A stretch of DNA of 64,000 nucleotides. Origin: Saccharothrix luteola (GTDB lineage: Bacteria > Actinomycetota > Actinomycetes > Mycobacteriales > Pseudonocardiaceae). Where the stretch lies: positions 1-64,000 of the forward strand of contig NZ_JAJHUO010000025.1 in the NCBI RefSeq assembly GCF_020859565.1, given 5' to 3'. Under the pieces are notes generated by a model. It was not told where the DNA came from. It searched no databases and was given only the letters and a program-made list of their open reading frames with translations. The translations under genes were made by a program, and so were the position numbers. Of this stretch, positions 33,432 through 41,650 are shown piece after piece (positions within the stretch are counted from its first letter, which is position 1; every line of letters begins with the position of its first letter).

Positions 33432-34888
33432 GCGCCACTCCTCCGCAACAGGCCCAGCACCTCGTGGCGCAGGGGGAACACCACGGCCGCGTACGCCAGC
33501 GACGCCAGCGCGCCGCCCACCAGCAGCCGCCACAGGGCGCCGTCGACCAGCCACTGGACGCCCGACGCCACCAGGACCATCACCACACCGCCGGCCACCG
33601 GCCGCGCGACCGCCGCGCCCAACTCCCGCGCCCGCAGCCCGTAGGGCCGGAACGCGATCAGGTACGCGGGCACGATCACCACGAGCACGACCACGCTCTG
33701 CGCCAGCGCCACGCCCCGGATGCCGTCCAGGTGCGCGCCCAGCGCCAGCAGCGGCACGAGCGCGGCCAGCCACACCAGGTGGATCACCAGGATCGCGCGC
33801 GACCGCCCGGCGCCGGCCAGGTAGTCGTAGCCGAGCTCCAACGCCACCCGCAGCGCTCCCAGCAGCACCAGCAGCGCCAACGCCTGCGCGGCCGGGGCCC
33901 ACCGCTCGCCGTACACCGTGCGCACGAGGGGGTCGGCCAGCGCCGCCAGCAGCACGCACGCGGGCACCGTCACCAGCGCGAGCAGCCGCAACGCGCGCGA
34001 GAACGTCCGAGCGAACAGCTCTGGATCATCTCTGACCTGCGAGAACGTCGCCAGCGACACACTGCGCACCGGCTGCGAGAACGCGCCGACCGGCCAGTTC
34101 GCCAGGTTGAACGCGAGCAGGTAGAACCCCAGCGGCACCGTGCCGAGCACGCTGCCGACGATGATGTAGTCGACGTTGAGGACCCCGAACACGAGCAGGC
34201 TCGCGCCCGCCAACGGCAGCCCGAACGCCAGCGCCTCCCGTGCCCGGACCGCGTCGAACCCCGGCCGGTAGCGCGTCGGCGTGTAGGCGAACATCACCAC
34301 GGCGGCGACCAGGTTGGTGGCGATCCGCGACCACGCCAGGCTCCACGCGCCGAAGCCCAGCATCGCCAGCACGACCACCACGGCCGTGCCGACGACGAAC
34401 GCCGACGTGTCCGCGACGAACTTGTGGTCCTGCCGGAACTCGCGTTGCAGCACCGCGCCCGGCACCGCCGACGCGCCCGCGATCACCAGCGACAGCGACA
34501 TCAGCTGGATCACGCCGGTCGCCTGCGGCGTGTCCATCACCTCGGCGAACCACGGCGCGCCGAGCACGCACAGCAGCGCCAACAACGCGCCGGACGCGAT
34601 GGACAGCGTCGTCACCGTGGGCGCGAGCTCCTCGACCGGCCGTTCGCTGCGCACCAGGGCGACGCTCACCCCCATCTCGCTGACGCTCATCACGATGTTG
34701 AGCACCACCAGCGCGACGGCGAACACGCCGAACTGCTCGGGCGCGATGAGCCGGGCCAGCAGGACGCCGACACCCACCTGGCCCAACCGCTGCACCAGGC
34801 TGTTGACCACGCTCCACCGGATCGCCGAACCGACCTTGCGCCGCAGCTCCGGCCGCCCGGTCGGGGTCGGCTCCACCTCGGCGGTCAC
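33428..34888 (-). CDS. Wzx-like oligosaccharide flippase
   Basis: A 486-residue polytopic membrane protein of the polysaccharide-exporter (MOP) superfamily with 12-14 predicted helices. The opening RRKVGSAIRWSVVNSLVQRL and ARLIAPEQFGVFAVA, and the internal NVDYIIVGSVLGTVPLGFY and LAFNLANWPVGAFSQPVRSV segments, are typical of Wzx/RfbX/TuaB-like flippases that move lipid-linked repeats across the membrane. The GTG at 34888 gives a GTGA overlap with the upstream GT2 gene. It should act between the sugar transferases and the Wzy-like polymerase. Confidence 0.9.
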   Translation of the reverse strand: MTAEVEPTPTGRPELRRKVGSAIRWSVVNSLVQRLGQVGVGVLLARLIAPEQFGVFAVALVVLNIVMSVSEMGVSVALVRSERPVEELAPTVTTLSIASGALLALLCVLGAPWFAEVMDTPQATGVIQLMSLSLVIAGASAVPGAVLQREFRQDHKFVADTSAFVVGTAVVVVLAMLGFGAWSLAWSRIATNLVAAVVMFAYTPTRYRPGFDAVRAREALAFGLPLAGASLLVFGVLNVDYIIVGSVLGTVPLGFYLLAFNLANWPVGAFSQPVRSVSLATFSQVRDDPELFARTFSRALRLLALVTVPACVLLAALADPLVRTVYGERWAPAAQALALLVLLGALRVALELGYDYLAGAGRSRAILVIHLVWLAALVPLLALGAHLDGIRGVALAQSVVVLVVIVPAYLIAFRPYGLRARELGAAVARPVAGGVVMVLVASGVQWLVDGALWRLLVGGALASLAYAAVVFPLRHEVLGLLRRSGA

Positions 34889-35934
34889 TGGCCGCGCCAC
34901 TTCCAGACCTGCTTGCCCACGACGCCGACGCCCCGCTTGACCAGGTGGCTGCCGACGAACAGCTGCGTGCGGCTGCACACCTTCGGCCCCAGCGCCCGCC
35001 GCCGCCGCAACGCCCGGTACTCGGGCAGCCGCGCCGCGTCGGGGAACACCCGCCGGGCGAACGCCTCCAGCTCGTCCACCGGGATCTCGTCCAGCTTGTC
35101 CCGGTCGTAGGCGCGCACCGCCCGCCACAACGCGTCCTTGGCGATCGACCGGTCAGCCAGCACCCGCAGCCGTGCCGGCAGGTCGGGGTGCTCGGCGAAG
35201 AACCGCTCGAACACCGCCTGCCGCTGCTCCAGGTCGGCGAACAGCGACGAGAACTGCGTGCGCATCATGCTCTGCTGGTGCACGCGGTAGTACGCGGCGG
35301 GCTTGCCGCGCACGTAGCCGATGTCGGACACCGCGGCGATGCGCATCCACATCTCCAGGTCGCCCGCGTGCGGCAGGTCCGGCCGGTAGCCGCCGACCTC
35401 CTGCTGCACCGACGTGCGCACCACGGCCTCGGGCGAGGACAGCACGTTCTGCCCGGTGCGGCACCGCGCCTCGATCCAGTCCACACCGGACCAGACCGTG
35501 CGACCGCCCGGCGGAGCGACCACGGACGGCAGCTGGTCGTGGTCGGTGTAATAAACAACACGTCCGTAGACCATGCCGACGTTCGGGTGAGCCTCGAAGA
35601 CCTCGGCGGCACGGGCCAGCGCGCCCGGTGCGAGCAGGTCGTCGGCGGACAGCAGCACGGTGTAGTCGGCCTTGGCCCACTCCAGCAGACCCTCGTTGTA
35701 GGTCGCGATGTGGCCCTGGTTGACCTCGTGCCGGCGGCCCTCGACCCGGGGGTCCTGCGTCAACTCGGCCATGACCTCGGGCGTCTCGTCGCTCGACGTG
35801 TCGTCGATGATCAGCACCCGCACGTCGACACCGGGTTGGTCGAGCACGCTCTGCACGCACGCGCGCAGGAATCGCGCGTAGTTGTAACACGGGATGACGA
35901 CGTCGACCGTTGGTCGTGCCGGGGGCTCAGTCAC
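34885..35934 (-). CDS. Family 2 glycosyltransferase
   Basis: A 349-residue cytoplasmic GT2. The GT-A fold shows VDVVIPCYNYARFLRACVQS at the N-terminus, IDDTSSDET, NQGHIATYNEGL, the LLSADDLLAPGAL metal-binding region and GGYRPDLPHAGDLEMWMRI. The acceptor is unknown. The GTG start at 35934 lies only about 10 nt past a CGAT element, so the transcript may be nearly leaderless. It heads the three-gene minus-strand operon (GT2, flippase, WsaF-like). Confidence 0.92.
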   Translation of the reverse strand: MTEPPARPTVDVVIPCYNYARFLRACVQSVLDQPGVDVRVLIIDDTSSDETPEVMAELTQDPRVEGRRHEVNQGHIATYNEGLLEWAKADYTVLLSADDLLAPGALARAAEVFEAHPNVGMVYGRVVYYTDHDQLPSVVAPPGGRTVWSGVDWIEARCRTGQNVLSSPEAVVRTSVQQEVGGYRPDLPHAGDLEMWMRIAAVSDIGYVRGKPAAYYRVHQQSMMRTQFSSLFADLEQRQAVFERFFAEHPDLPARLRVLADRSIAKDALWRAVRAYDRDKLDEIPVDELEAFARRVFPDAARLPEYRALRRRRALGPKVCSRTQLFVGSHLVKRGVGVVGKQVWKWRGQ

Positions 35935-35943
35935 GCTCTACTC

Positions 35944-35967
35944 ATCGTGTTCGACCGCGGATCGTTA
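35944..35967 (-). promoter_or_regulatory. ECF-like promoter motif 6 (TAACG-N15-CGAT), divergent half
   Basis: On the minus strand TAACG is at 35967-35963, followed after 15 nt by CGATGAG (35947-35941). It drives the GT2-flippase-WsaF operon. Its -35 element is half of the palindrome CGTTAACG shared with the plus-strand promoter. Confidence 0.65.
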
Positions 35968-35989
35968 ACGGCGCGGCCCCGATCCCGAT
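35966..35989 (+). promoter_or_regulatory. ECF-like promoter motif 7 (TAACG-N15-CGAT), divergent half
   Basis: TAACG at 35966-35970, 15-nt spacer, CGATG from 35986. It serves the rhamnosyltransferase-like gene at 36017. The two divergent promoters share CGTTAACG at 35963-35970. Confidence 0.65.
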
Positions 35990-36016
35990 GTAGGAGGAGA
36001 TACGGGGAGGGGTTCC

Positions 36017-36865
36017 ATGGACCACGTCGTGCTGACGCGCTTCAACCTGCCGTCCGTCGGCGCGGAGAGCGTCGTGCGGGCGCGGGAGGGGTGGTTGACC
36101 GAACGCGTCGCGCTGTTCGAGCGGTACTGCCTGCCGTCCGTCGCGGCGCAGACGTCCTCGGACTTCCGGTGGCTGATCTACTTCGACCCCGAGAGCCCGC
36201 GGTGGCTCAAGGACCGCATCGAGGCGCACGGCGACGCGTACACACCGGTGTTCCGCACGCAGGTCAGCCGCGACGAGCTGATCGAGGACATCGCCAAGCT
36301 CTTCCCGGTCAAGGGCGACGAGCTGATCACGACCAACCTGGACAACGACGACGGCCTCGCCGCGGACTTCGTCGCCCGGCTCCAGGCCCAGCGGTCCACC
36401 GGCCGCCGCACCGCCCTCTACCTGGCGAACGGGCTGGTCAAGAGCCCGACCGGGTTGTTCGCGCACCACGACCGCGACAACGCGTTCGCCTCGATGCGGG
36501 AGAGCTGGGACGCGCCGGTGACGTGCTGGGCCGACTGGCACACCCGGCTGCACCGGCACGCCGAGGTGGTGTCGCTGGGCGGACCGCCCGGCTGGCTCCA
36601 GGTCGTGCACGGCGGGAACGTGAGCAATCGCACCCGCGGCAGGCTGGTCGCGCCCGCGCCGCACCGGCCGCGGTTCGGCGCGGCGCTGGACGACGTGCCG
36701 GAGCCCGCCGGCGGTGTGCTGGCCCGTGACCGGTTCATCGGTCACCCGCTGCGGTCGGCCCGTGACGGCGCCCGGTACGTGGCCAAGACCGCGGCGATGC
36801 GGCTGCTCGGCCCGGACGGCTTCGAGAAGGCGAAACGAGTGCTGGCCGCGCGGGCGTCGAGGTGA
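36017..36865 (+). CDS. Putative rhamnosyltransferase-family protein
   Basis: A 282-residue protein resembling the Rhamno_transf family: VVLTRFNLPSVGAE at the start, LFERYCLPSVAAQT, FRWLIYFDPESPRWLKDRI and the ITTNLDNDDGLAADFV region carrying the acidic metal-binding cluster, then VTCWADWHTRLH and WLQVVHGGNVSN. These proteins are GT2-like in fold and probably add a deoxyhexose to a glycan. The ATG at 36017 is preceded by GGGGAGGGG. It overlaps the next gene's GTG by 4 bp. Confidence 0.85.
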   Translation: MDHVVLTRFNLPSVGAESVVRAREGWLTERVALFERYCLPSVAAQTSSDFRWLIYFDPESPRWLKDRIEAHGDAYTPVFRTQVSRDELIEDIAKLFPVKGDELITTNLDNDDGLAADFVARLQAQRSTGRRTALYLANGLVKSPTGLFAHHDRDNAFASMRESWDAPVTCWADWHTRLHRHAEVVSLGGPPGWLQVVHGGNVSNRTRGRLVAPAPHRPRFGAALDDVPEPAGGVLARDRFIGHPLRSARDGARYVAKTAAMRLLGPDGFEKAKRVLAARASR

Positions 36866-38136
36866 TCGGGACCCGCGCGGTGCTGGCCGCCGTCCTCGTC
36901 CTGACCGCGTGCACGGCCGAGGCCCGCCGGCCGGCCGACCCGACGCCCGCGCCCGTCCCCGCCGGCCCGTCCGTCGACTACTACGAGCGGTGGGCCAACG
37001 GGCCCAACCCGACCGGCGACCCGGCCGTGTTCCCGATCAACGTCTGGATGCAGGACCCGTCCGGCGTCGAGAACGGGAAGAAGCTCGGCCGGGCGTTCCC
37101 GGAGATCGGCGTCGACTTCGGCATCGGGCTCTGGGAGGACGAGTGGTGGTACCTCCGCCAGGAAGGGCTCCACGAGACCGACTGGCGCGTGTACGTGGAC
37201 GGCACGCGCGTCGACGAGGTCCTGGCCGACACCGCGCACGCCCGCAACTACGTCGGCTACCTGATCGCCGACGAGCCCGACATGACCAAGGTCTACGGCG
37301 ACGTGTTCCACCCGGACATGCAGCCGTCGGCGATCGTGAAGGCCGCCGACGCGGTGCGCGCCAAGGACCCGTCCCGGCCGACGTACCTCAACTTCAGCCC
37401 GTGGATGGGCACGCCGACCGGCGAGATCGGCTACGGCTACATCGAGGAGTCGTACGAAGAGGACATGCGGACCTACTGCTCGGCCGCGGACATCGCGTCG
37501 GCCGACTACTACGGCTGGACCCACCCGGACCGCAACCACACCGTCGGCGCGTACAGCTACGGGCAGGTCATCGACACCATGCGCAAGTGGTGCGGCCCGG
37601 ACAAGCCGCTGTACGGGTTCGTCGAGACGGGTCACCCGCACGACCGCGGCGAGATCATCGACGCCGACCAGCTCGAATCGGCGGTGTGGAACACGATCCT
37701 GCACGGCGCCACCGGCATCAACTACTTCGCGCACAGCTTCTACACCGACGGGACGGGCGAGTACTCCAGCGTCCTGACCCGCCCGGAGATCACCGCCCGC
37801 GTCGCCGCCGTGAACGCGCGGCTGAAGTCGTTGGCGCCGGTGCTCAACGCGCCGAACGCGCCGGGCGTGACCGCGTCGAGCGACAACGGCATCCCGGTCG
37901 CGGTGCTCCACAAGGATCCGGGCGTGCACAAGCAGCTCGGCGACACCCGCTGGGTGCTGGCGCAGACCGACGGCACCAAGGACCACCCCCGCAGCCTGGC
38001 CGCTCGCGTCACGCTCACCGTGCCGGTGTCGTCGGGCACGGCCACGGTGGTGGACGAGGACCGGACCGTGCCGATCGTGGACGGCCGGATCGTGGACGAC
38101 TTCGGCCCGTACGAAGTTCACGTGTACCGGTTCTGA
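36862..38136 (+). CDS. Glycoside-hydrolase-like lipoprotein
   Basis: A 424-residue protein with a lipoprotein signal (VLAAVLVLTAC, lipidation Cys17) and a TIM-barrel-like body. The segment YLIADEPDMTKVYGDVF places an acidic residue where retaining hydrolases have the acid/base. SWMG-like and VETGHPH segments and the ATGINYFAHSFYTDG motif recall GH42/GH5-like or DUF4434-type families. No exact family can be fixed by eye. It is likely an outer-surface enzyme that trims or remodels the glycan; this is inference from fold hints and context. The GTG start overlaps the upstream stop. Confidence 0.72.
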   Translation: MIGTRAVLAAVLVLTACTAEARRPADPTPAPVPAGPSVDYYERWANGPNPTGDPAVFPINVWMQDPSGVENGKKLGRAFPEIGVDFGIGLWEDEWWYLRQEGLHETDWRVYVDGTRVDEVLADTAHARNYVGYLIADEPDMTKVYGDVFHPDMQPSAIVKAADAVRAKDPSRPTYLNFSPWMGTPTGEIGYGYIEESYEEDMRTYCSAADIASADYYGWTHPDRNHTVGAYSYGQVIDTMRKWCGPDKPLYGFVETGHPHDRGEIIDADQLESAVWNTILHGATGINYFAHSFYTDGTGEYSSVLTRPEITARVAAVNARLKSLAPVLNAPNAPGVTASSDNGIPVAVLHKDPGVHKQLGDTRWVLAQTDGTKDHPRSLAARVTLTVPVSSGTATVVDEDRTVPIVDGRIVDDFGPYEVHVYRF

Positions 38137-38141
38137 CGGGC

Positions 38142-38166
38142 TAACGGCGCGGAGCCGGCCAGCGAT
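38142..38166 (+). promoter_or_regulatory. ECF-like promoter motif 8 (TAACG-N16-CGAT)
   Basis: TAACG at 38142-38146, 16-nt spacer, CGATGG from 38163. It lies 5 bp after the lipoprotein gene's stop and before the propeller gene. Because the ATG at 38165 sits inside the -10 element, it supports the downstream GTG at 38204 as the true start. Confidence 0.6.
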
Positions 38167-38203
38167 GGGGGCAGTGCGGGACCCGAACCCACGGAGGCCG
38201 ATC

Positions 38204-39517
38204 GTGCTCAGACAGATCCGCAAGACGCCGGCGGTGTGCGGCGCGGTCGCCTTGGGGGCGGCGCTGCTGCTCGCGCCGACCGGGACGGCCGTCGCAGATC
38301 CCGTGCGCGTGCTCGGGTACGTCGCCAACAACGGCGGCGGGGTGTCGGTGCTGGACACCGCGACGAACGCCGTCACCTCGACGCTCATCGACTCCAACGG
38401 CGACTCGCCCTACGGCGTCGGCGTCGCGTTCGACGGCACGCGCGGCTACGTGACGAACGTTCGCGACGACACGCTCACCATCATCGACACGCCGACCAAC
38501 ACCGTGGACGCGTCCGTGCCGGTCGGCGACGGCCCCGCCGGCGTCGTCGTGTCCCCGTCCGGTGGGCACGTGTACGTCTCGAACTACCTGGCGGGCACGG
38601 TGTCCGTGGTGGACGCGGCCACCACGACGACCACCGAGACCATCCCGGTCGGCGCGAACGCCGACGGCATCGCGATCACGCCGAACGGCAAGCGGCTCTA
38701 CGTCGCCCACGACGTCGCAGGCCCCGGCACCGTCTCCGTCGTCGACACCACCACGAACGCCAAGATCGCCGACATCCCCACCGGCAACACCCCGACCGCT
38801 GTCGCCGTGACCCCCGACGGCGCGAAGCTCGTCGTGGTCAACAAGCTGTCCAACAACGTGTCCGTCGTCGACACCACCTCCAACGCCGTGATCGGCACGG
38901 TCCCGGTCAGCTTCATCCCGCACGGCGTCGCGATCTCCCCCGACGGCACACGCGCCTACGTCACCAACAGCGAGGGACACAGCCTGTCCGTCGTGGACAT
39001 CACCACCCTCACCCCGGTCGCCCGGATCCCCGTGGGCAGCAGGCCGATCAGCGTCTCCCTGACCCCGGACGGCGCCAAGGCCTACGTGACGAACTTCAAC
39101 AGCGGCACGGTGTCCATCGTCGACACCACCACCCTGTCCGTCGTCACCTCGATCCCCGTGGGCGTGAGCCCGGTGGGCATCGCGATCCACGCCGTCCCCC
39201 CAGCCCCCACCGAACTCACCGCCGGCCACGCCCAACTCCAACTGCGCCTCCTCGGGTTCACCGCACGCGGCCTGGACGCCACCCTCACCGAGTCCCACAC
39301 GGGCAAGCCGGTGGCGGGCAAACAAATCACCTTCCGCACCACCAAGGGCCACCCCCTCTGCACCGCCACCACCAACGCCTACGGCAAGGCCCAGTGCGAC
39401 GCCAACGTCCCCCTCCTCGTGGGCCTGGCCACCCTCCTCCAGGGCTACACGGCGAGCCACCCGGGCGACCTGACCCATGGCCGTTCGGTGGCACACGGCT
39501 CGATCGGCCTGCTCTAG
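38204..39517 (+). CDS. Secreted YVTN/YncE-type beta-propeller with C-terminal Ig-like domain
   Basis: A 437-residue exported protein. The signal peptide (TPAVCGAVALGAALLLAP, ending TAVA) is followed by seven or eight ~42-residue YVTN repeats (GYVTN, LYVAH, AYVTNS, DTTTN, PDGAK) forming a propeller to about residue 325. A C-terminal domain (~330-437; TGKPVAGKQITFRTTKG) resembles an Ig-like fold. No catalytic motif is seen; the role is probably adhesion or scaffolding at the surface. The GTG at 38204 has GGAGG 7 bp upstream. Its TAG overlaps the TAG of the convergent MFS gene in the palindrome CTAG. Confidence 0.85.
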   Translation: MLRQIRKTPAVCGAVALGAALLLAPTGTAVADPVRVLGYVANNGGGVSVLDTATNAVTSTLIDSNGDSPYGVGVAFDGTRGYVTNVRDDTLTIIDTPTNTVDASVPVGDGPAGVVVSPSGGHVYVSNYLAGTVSVVDAATTTTTETIPVGANADGIAITPNGKRLYVAHDVAGPGTVSVVDTTTNAKIADIPTGNTPTAVAVTPDGAKLVVVNKLSNNVSVVDTTSNAVIGTVPVSFIPHGVAISPDGTRAYVTNSEGHSLSVVDITTLTPVARIPVGSRPISVSLTPDGAKAYVTNFNSGTVSIVDTTTLSVVTSIPVGVSPVGIAIHAVPPAPTELTAGHAQLQLRLLGFTARGLDATLTESHTGKPVAGKQITFRTTKGHPLCTATTNAYGKAQCDANVPLLVGLATLLQGYTASHPGDLTHGRSVAHGSIGLL

Positions 39518-40752
39518 GAGGTGAGGCCGGCCCCTTCACGGGGGCCGGCCTGCTTGTTGAGCCGCCACGCCACCGCCACGGCGACGAGAAGTGAGCCGAT
39601 GGCCGCGTACACCGCCGTGCCGAAGGCGGCGAACTGCAACAGCAGGCCGAACGCCACGGACGACACCAGCCGCGCCAACGCCTGCCCCGTCTGCACCACC
39701 GCCAACCCGGACGCGCGCAACGACTCCGGCACGAGCGCGCTCACCCGTGCCGAGAGCACGCCATCCGTCGCGGCGTAGAAAAGCCCGTGCAGCAACAGCG
39801 CCGCACTGACCCCGAAGTAACCGGTGCCGGGAGCCACCAGCAGCACGTACACGCCCAGCAGCAGCACGTGCCCGCCGAGGAACACCCACCACCGCCCGAC
39901 CCGGTCCGCCAACCGCCCCACCGGCGCGGCGGCCACGAGGAACACCAGCGCCGTCCCCAAGGGCAACAACGGCAACAGGTGCAGCGGCGCGTTCGTCGCC
40001 TTCTGCACCAGGATGAACACGAACGCGTCCGACAACGTCGCCAGCCCCAGCACCGCCGCCCCGACCGCCAGCCGCCGGTACCCCGCCTCCCGCAGCAACG
40101 CGAACCCCGCGCGCAGTGACGGACGCGGCCCGGTCGACACCGGCCGCGGGTTCTCCCGCACGAACGCCACCAGCACGATCAGCCCCACCACCGCGAAGCA
40201 GGCGCTCACCACGAACACCGGACCCGCCACCGTGCCGACCCAGTACAGCAGCAGGAACGTCACCAACGGCCCGAGCAGCGCACCCACCGTGTCCATGCTC
40301 CGGTGCAGCCCGAACGCCGCGCCCAACCGGTCCGGCGGCGTGGCCAACGAGATCAGGGCGTCACGCGGCGCGGTGCGCAGCCCCTTGCCCGCGCGGTCCG
40401 CCGCCATGGTCGCGCCGATCCCGAACGCCGACGCGCCCACGAGCGGGAAGATGAGCTTCGTCACCGCCGACAGCCCGTAACCGACCGCGGCGACCGCCTT
40501 GTGCCGGTGCGTCCGGTCCGACAGGTGCCCGCCGACGAGCCTCAGCACGGCCGTCGCGCCGGTGTACAGGCCGTCGAGCACGCCGAACTGCGCATAGCTC
40601 ATGTTGAGCGTGAACAGCAGGTAGACCGGCATGAACGCGGTCACCATCTCGGCCGAGACGTCGGTCAGCAGGCTCACCGCGCCCAGCGCGACGACCGTGC
40701 CGGGAACCCGGCCCCTCACCCGCTCGCCGGGCCGGACGGACGCAACGTACAT
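39514..40752 (-). CDS. MFS transporter
   Basis: A 412-residue major-facilitator protein with 12 predicted helices. GAVSLLTDVSAEMVTAFMP opens helix 1, and the conserved loop 2-3 signature appears as GGHLSDRTHRHKAVA; ADRAGKGLRTAPRDALI follows helix 4. The substrate is unknown; similar proteins are often annotated as drug exporters. The ATG at 40752 is preferred because the upstream GTG at 40770 overlaps the CGAT element of the promoter. The stop overlaps the convergent propeller gene by 3 bp. Confidence 0.88.
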   Translation of the reverse strand: MYVASVRPGERVRGRVPGTVVALGAVSLLTDVSAEMVTAFMPVYLLFTLNMSYAQFGVLDGLYTGATAVLRLVGGHLSDRTHRHKAVAAVGYGLSAVTKLIFPLVGASAFGIGATMAADRAGKGLRTAPRDALISLATPPDRLGAAFGLHRSMDTVGALLGPLVTFLLLYWVGTVAGPVFVVSACFAVVGLIVLVAFVRENPRPVSTGPRPSLRAGFALLREAGYRRLAVGAAVLGLATLSDAFVFILVQKATNAPLHLLPLLPLGTALVFLVAAAPVGRLADRVGRWWVFLGGHVLLLGVYVLLVAPGTGYFGVSAALLLHGLFYAATDGVLSARVSALVPESLRASGLAVVQTGQALARLVSSVAFGLLLQFAAFGTAVYAAIGSLLVAVAVAWRLNKQAGPREGAGLTS

Positions 40753-40761
40753 GCACCCGAT

Positions 40762-40785
40762 ATCGGTCACGTGCGGTAACCGTTA
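40762..40785 (-). promoter_or_regulatory. ECF-like promoter motif 9 (TAACG-N15-CGAT)
   Basis: On the minus strand TAACG is at 40785-40781, followed after 15 nt by CGATATC (40765-40759). It points to the MFS gene. The -35 sits inside the dyad GCGGTAACCGTTACCGC (40773-40789). Confidence 0.6.
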
Positions 40786-40789
40786 CCGC
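40773..40789. promoter_or_regulatory. 17-bp inverted repeat GCGGTAACCGTTACCGC
   Basis: Two perfect 8-bp arms (GCGGTAAC and GTTACCGC) flank one central base at 40781. The dyad covers the -35 element of the MFS promoter and lies between two divergent genes, a normal place for a repressor or activator site. Alternatively it is a by-product of overlapping TAACG elements. Confidence 0.5.
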
Positions 40790-40804
40790 CGTCCGGGCAC
40801 GCCG

Positions 40805-40829
40805 TAACGGGGACCACCCGGAACCCGAT
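40805..40829 (+). promoter_or_regulatory. ECF-like promoter motif 10 (TAACG-N16-CGAT)
   Basis: TAACG at 40805-40809, 16-nt spacer, CGATGA from 40826. The WecG-like gene's ATG at 40839 follows about 10 nt after the -10 element, so the mRNA may be leaderless or nearly so. Confidence 0.6.
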
Positions 40830-40838
40830 GACGCGGGT

Positions 40839-41648
40839 ATGCCGGACATTGCGCAGGCCCGCGTTCGCGTGGGCGCCGTCGACGTGTGGTCCGTCCGCGA
40901 GTCCGGTGTGGCCGACCACGTCGCCGAAGCCTGGCGGCGGGCCGAGGGCGGCGCGATCGTCACGGCCAACGTGGACATCGTGCGCGCGGCCACCCGCAGC
41001 CCCGAGCTCGCGGCGCTGATCGCCGAGTCGGAACTGGTCGTCGCCGACGGGATGCCGGTCGTGTGGGCCGGCAGGCTCGCGGGCGTCCCGGTGCCCGAAC
41101 GGGTCACCGGGTCGTCACTGGTGTTCACCCTCGCCGAAGCCGCCGCCCGCGAAGGCCGCTCGCTCTACCTGCTCGGCGGTGAGCCGGGCGTGCCGGAGAA
41201 GGCCGCCGACGTGTTGTGCGCCAGGTACCCCGGGCTGCGCGTCGTGGGCACGGACTCGCCGGCGTTCGGGTTCGAGACCTCCGCCGACGCCACCGCCGAG
41301 ACCGTCGCCAAGGTCGTGGAGGCCAAGCCGGACCTGGTGTTCGTCGGCCTCGGCTTCCCCAAGCAGGAACGCCTGATCCGACTCCTGCGCGCCGACCTGC
41401 CCGCGTCCTGGTTCCTCGGCTGCGGCGCGGGCATCCCCATGGCCGCGGGCGAGTTCCGGCGTGCCTCGGGCGTGGTGCAGAAGCTCGGCGCGGAGTGGCT
41501 GCACCGCCTCGCGCTCGAACCGCGCCGCCTGGCCAAGCGCTACCTGCGCGACGACCTGCCGTTCGCGTTCCGCCTGCTCGGGGGCGCGCTGCGCACCCGG
41601 TTCCGCCGCCCTACCGCCGACGGCGTCGGCACCCAGACCGGGGAGTAG
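40839..41648 (+). CDS. WecG/TagA/CpsF-family glycosyltransferase
   Basis: A 269-residue GT26 enzyme. Family motifs are IVTANVDIVRAATRS, LVVADGMPVVWAGRLAG (catalytic Asp), ERVTGSSLV, LYLLGGEPGVPEKAA, VGLGFPKQERLI and the C-terminal basic RRLAKRYLRDDLPF. Family members add N-acetylmannosamine (TagA) or N-acetylmannosaminuronic acid (WecG) to a lipid-linked GlcNAc, so this is probably an early transfer step after initiation. The ATG at 40839 has no strong ribosome-binding site. The next gene starts 2 bp after its stop. Confidence 0.92.
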   Translation: MPDIAQARVRVGAVDVWSVRESGVADHVAEAWRRAEGGAIVTANVDIVRAATRSPELAALIAESELVVADGMPVVWAGRLAGVPVPERVTGSSLVFTLAEAAAREGRSLYLLGGEPGVPEKAADVLCARYPGLRVVGTDSPAFGFETSADATAETVAKVVEAKPDLVFVGLGFPKQERLIRLLRADLPASWFLGCGAGIPMAAGEFRRASGVVQKLGAEWLHRLALEPRRLAKRYLRDDLPFAFRLLGGALRTRFRRPTADGVGTQTGE

Positions 41649-41650
41649 AC

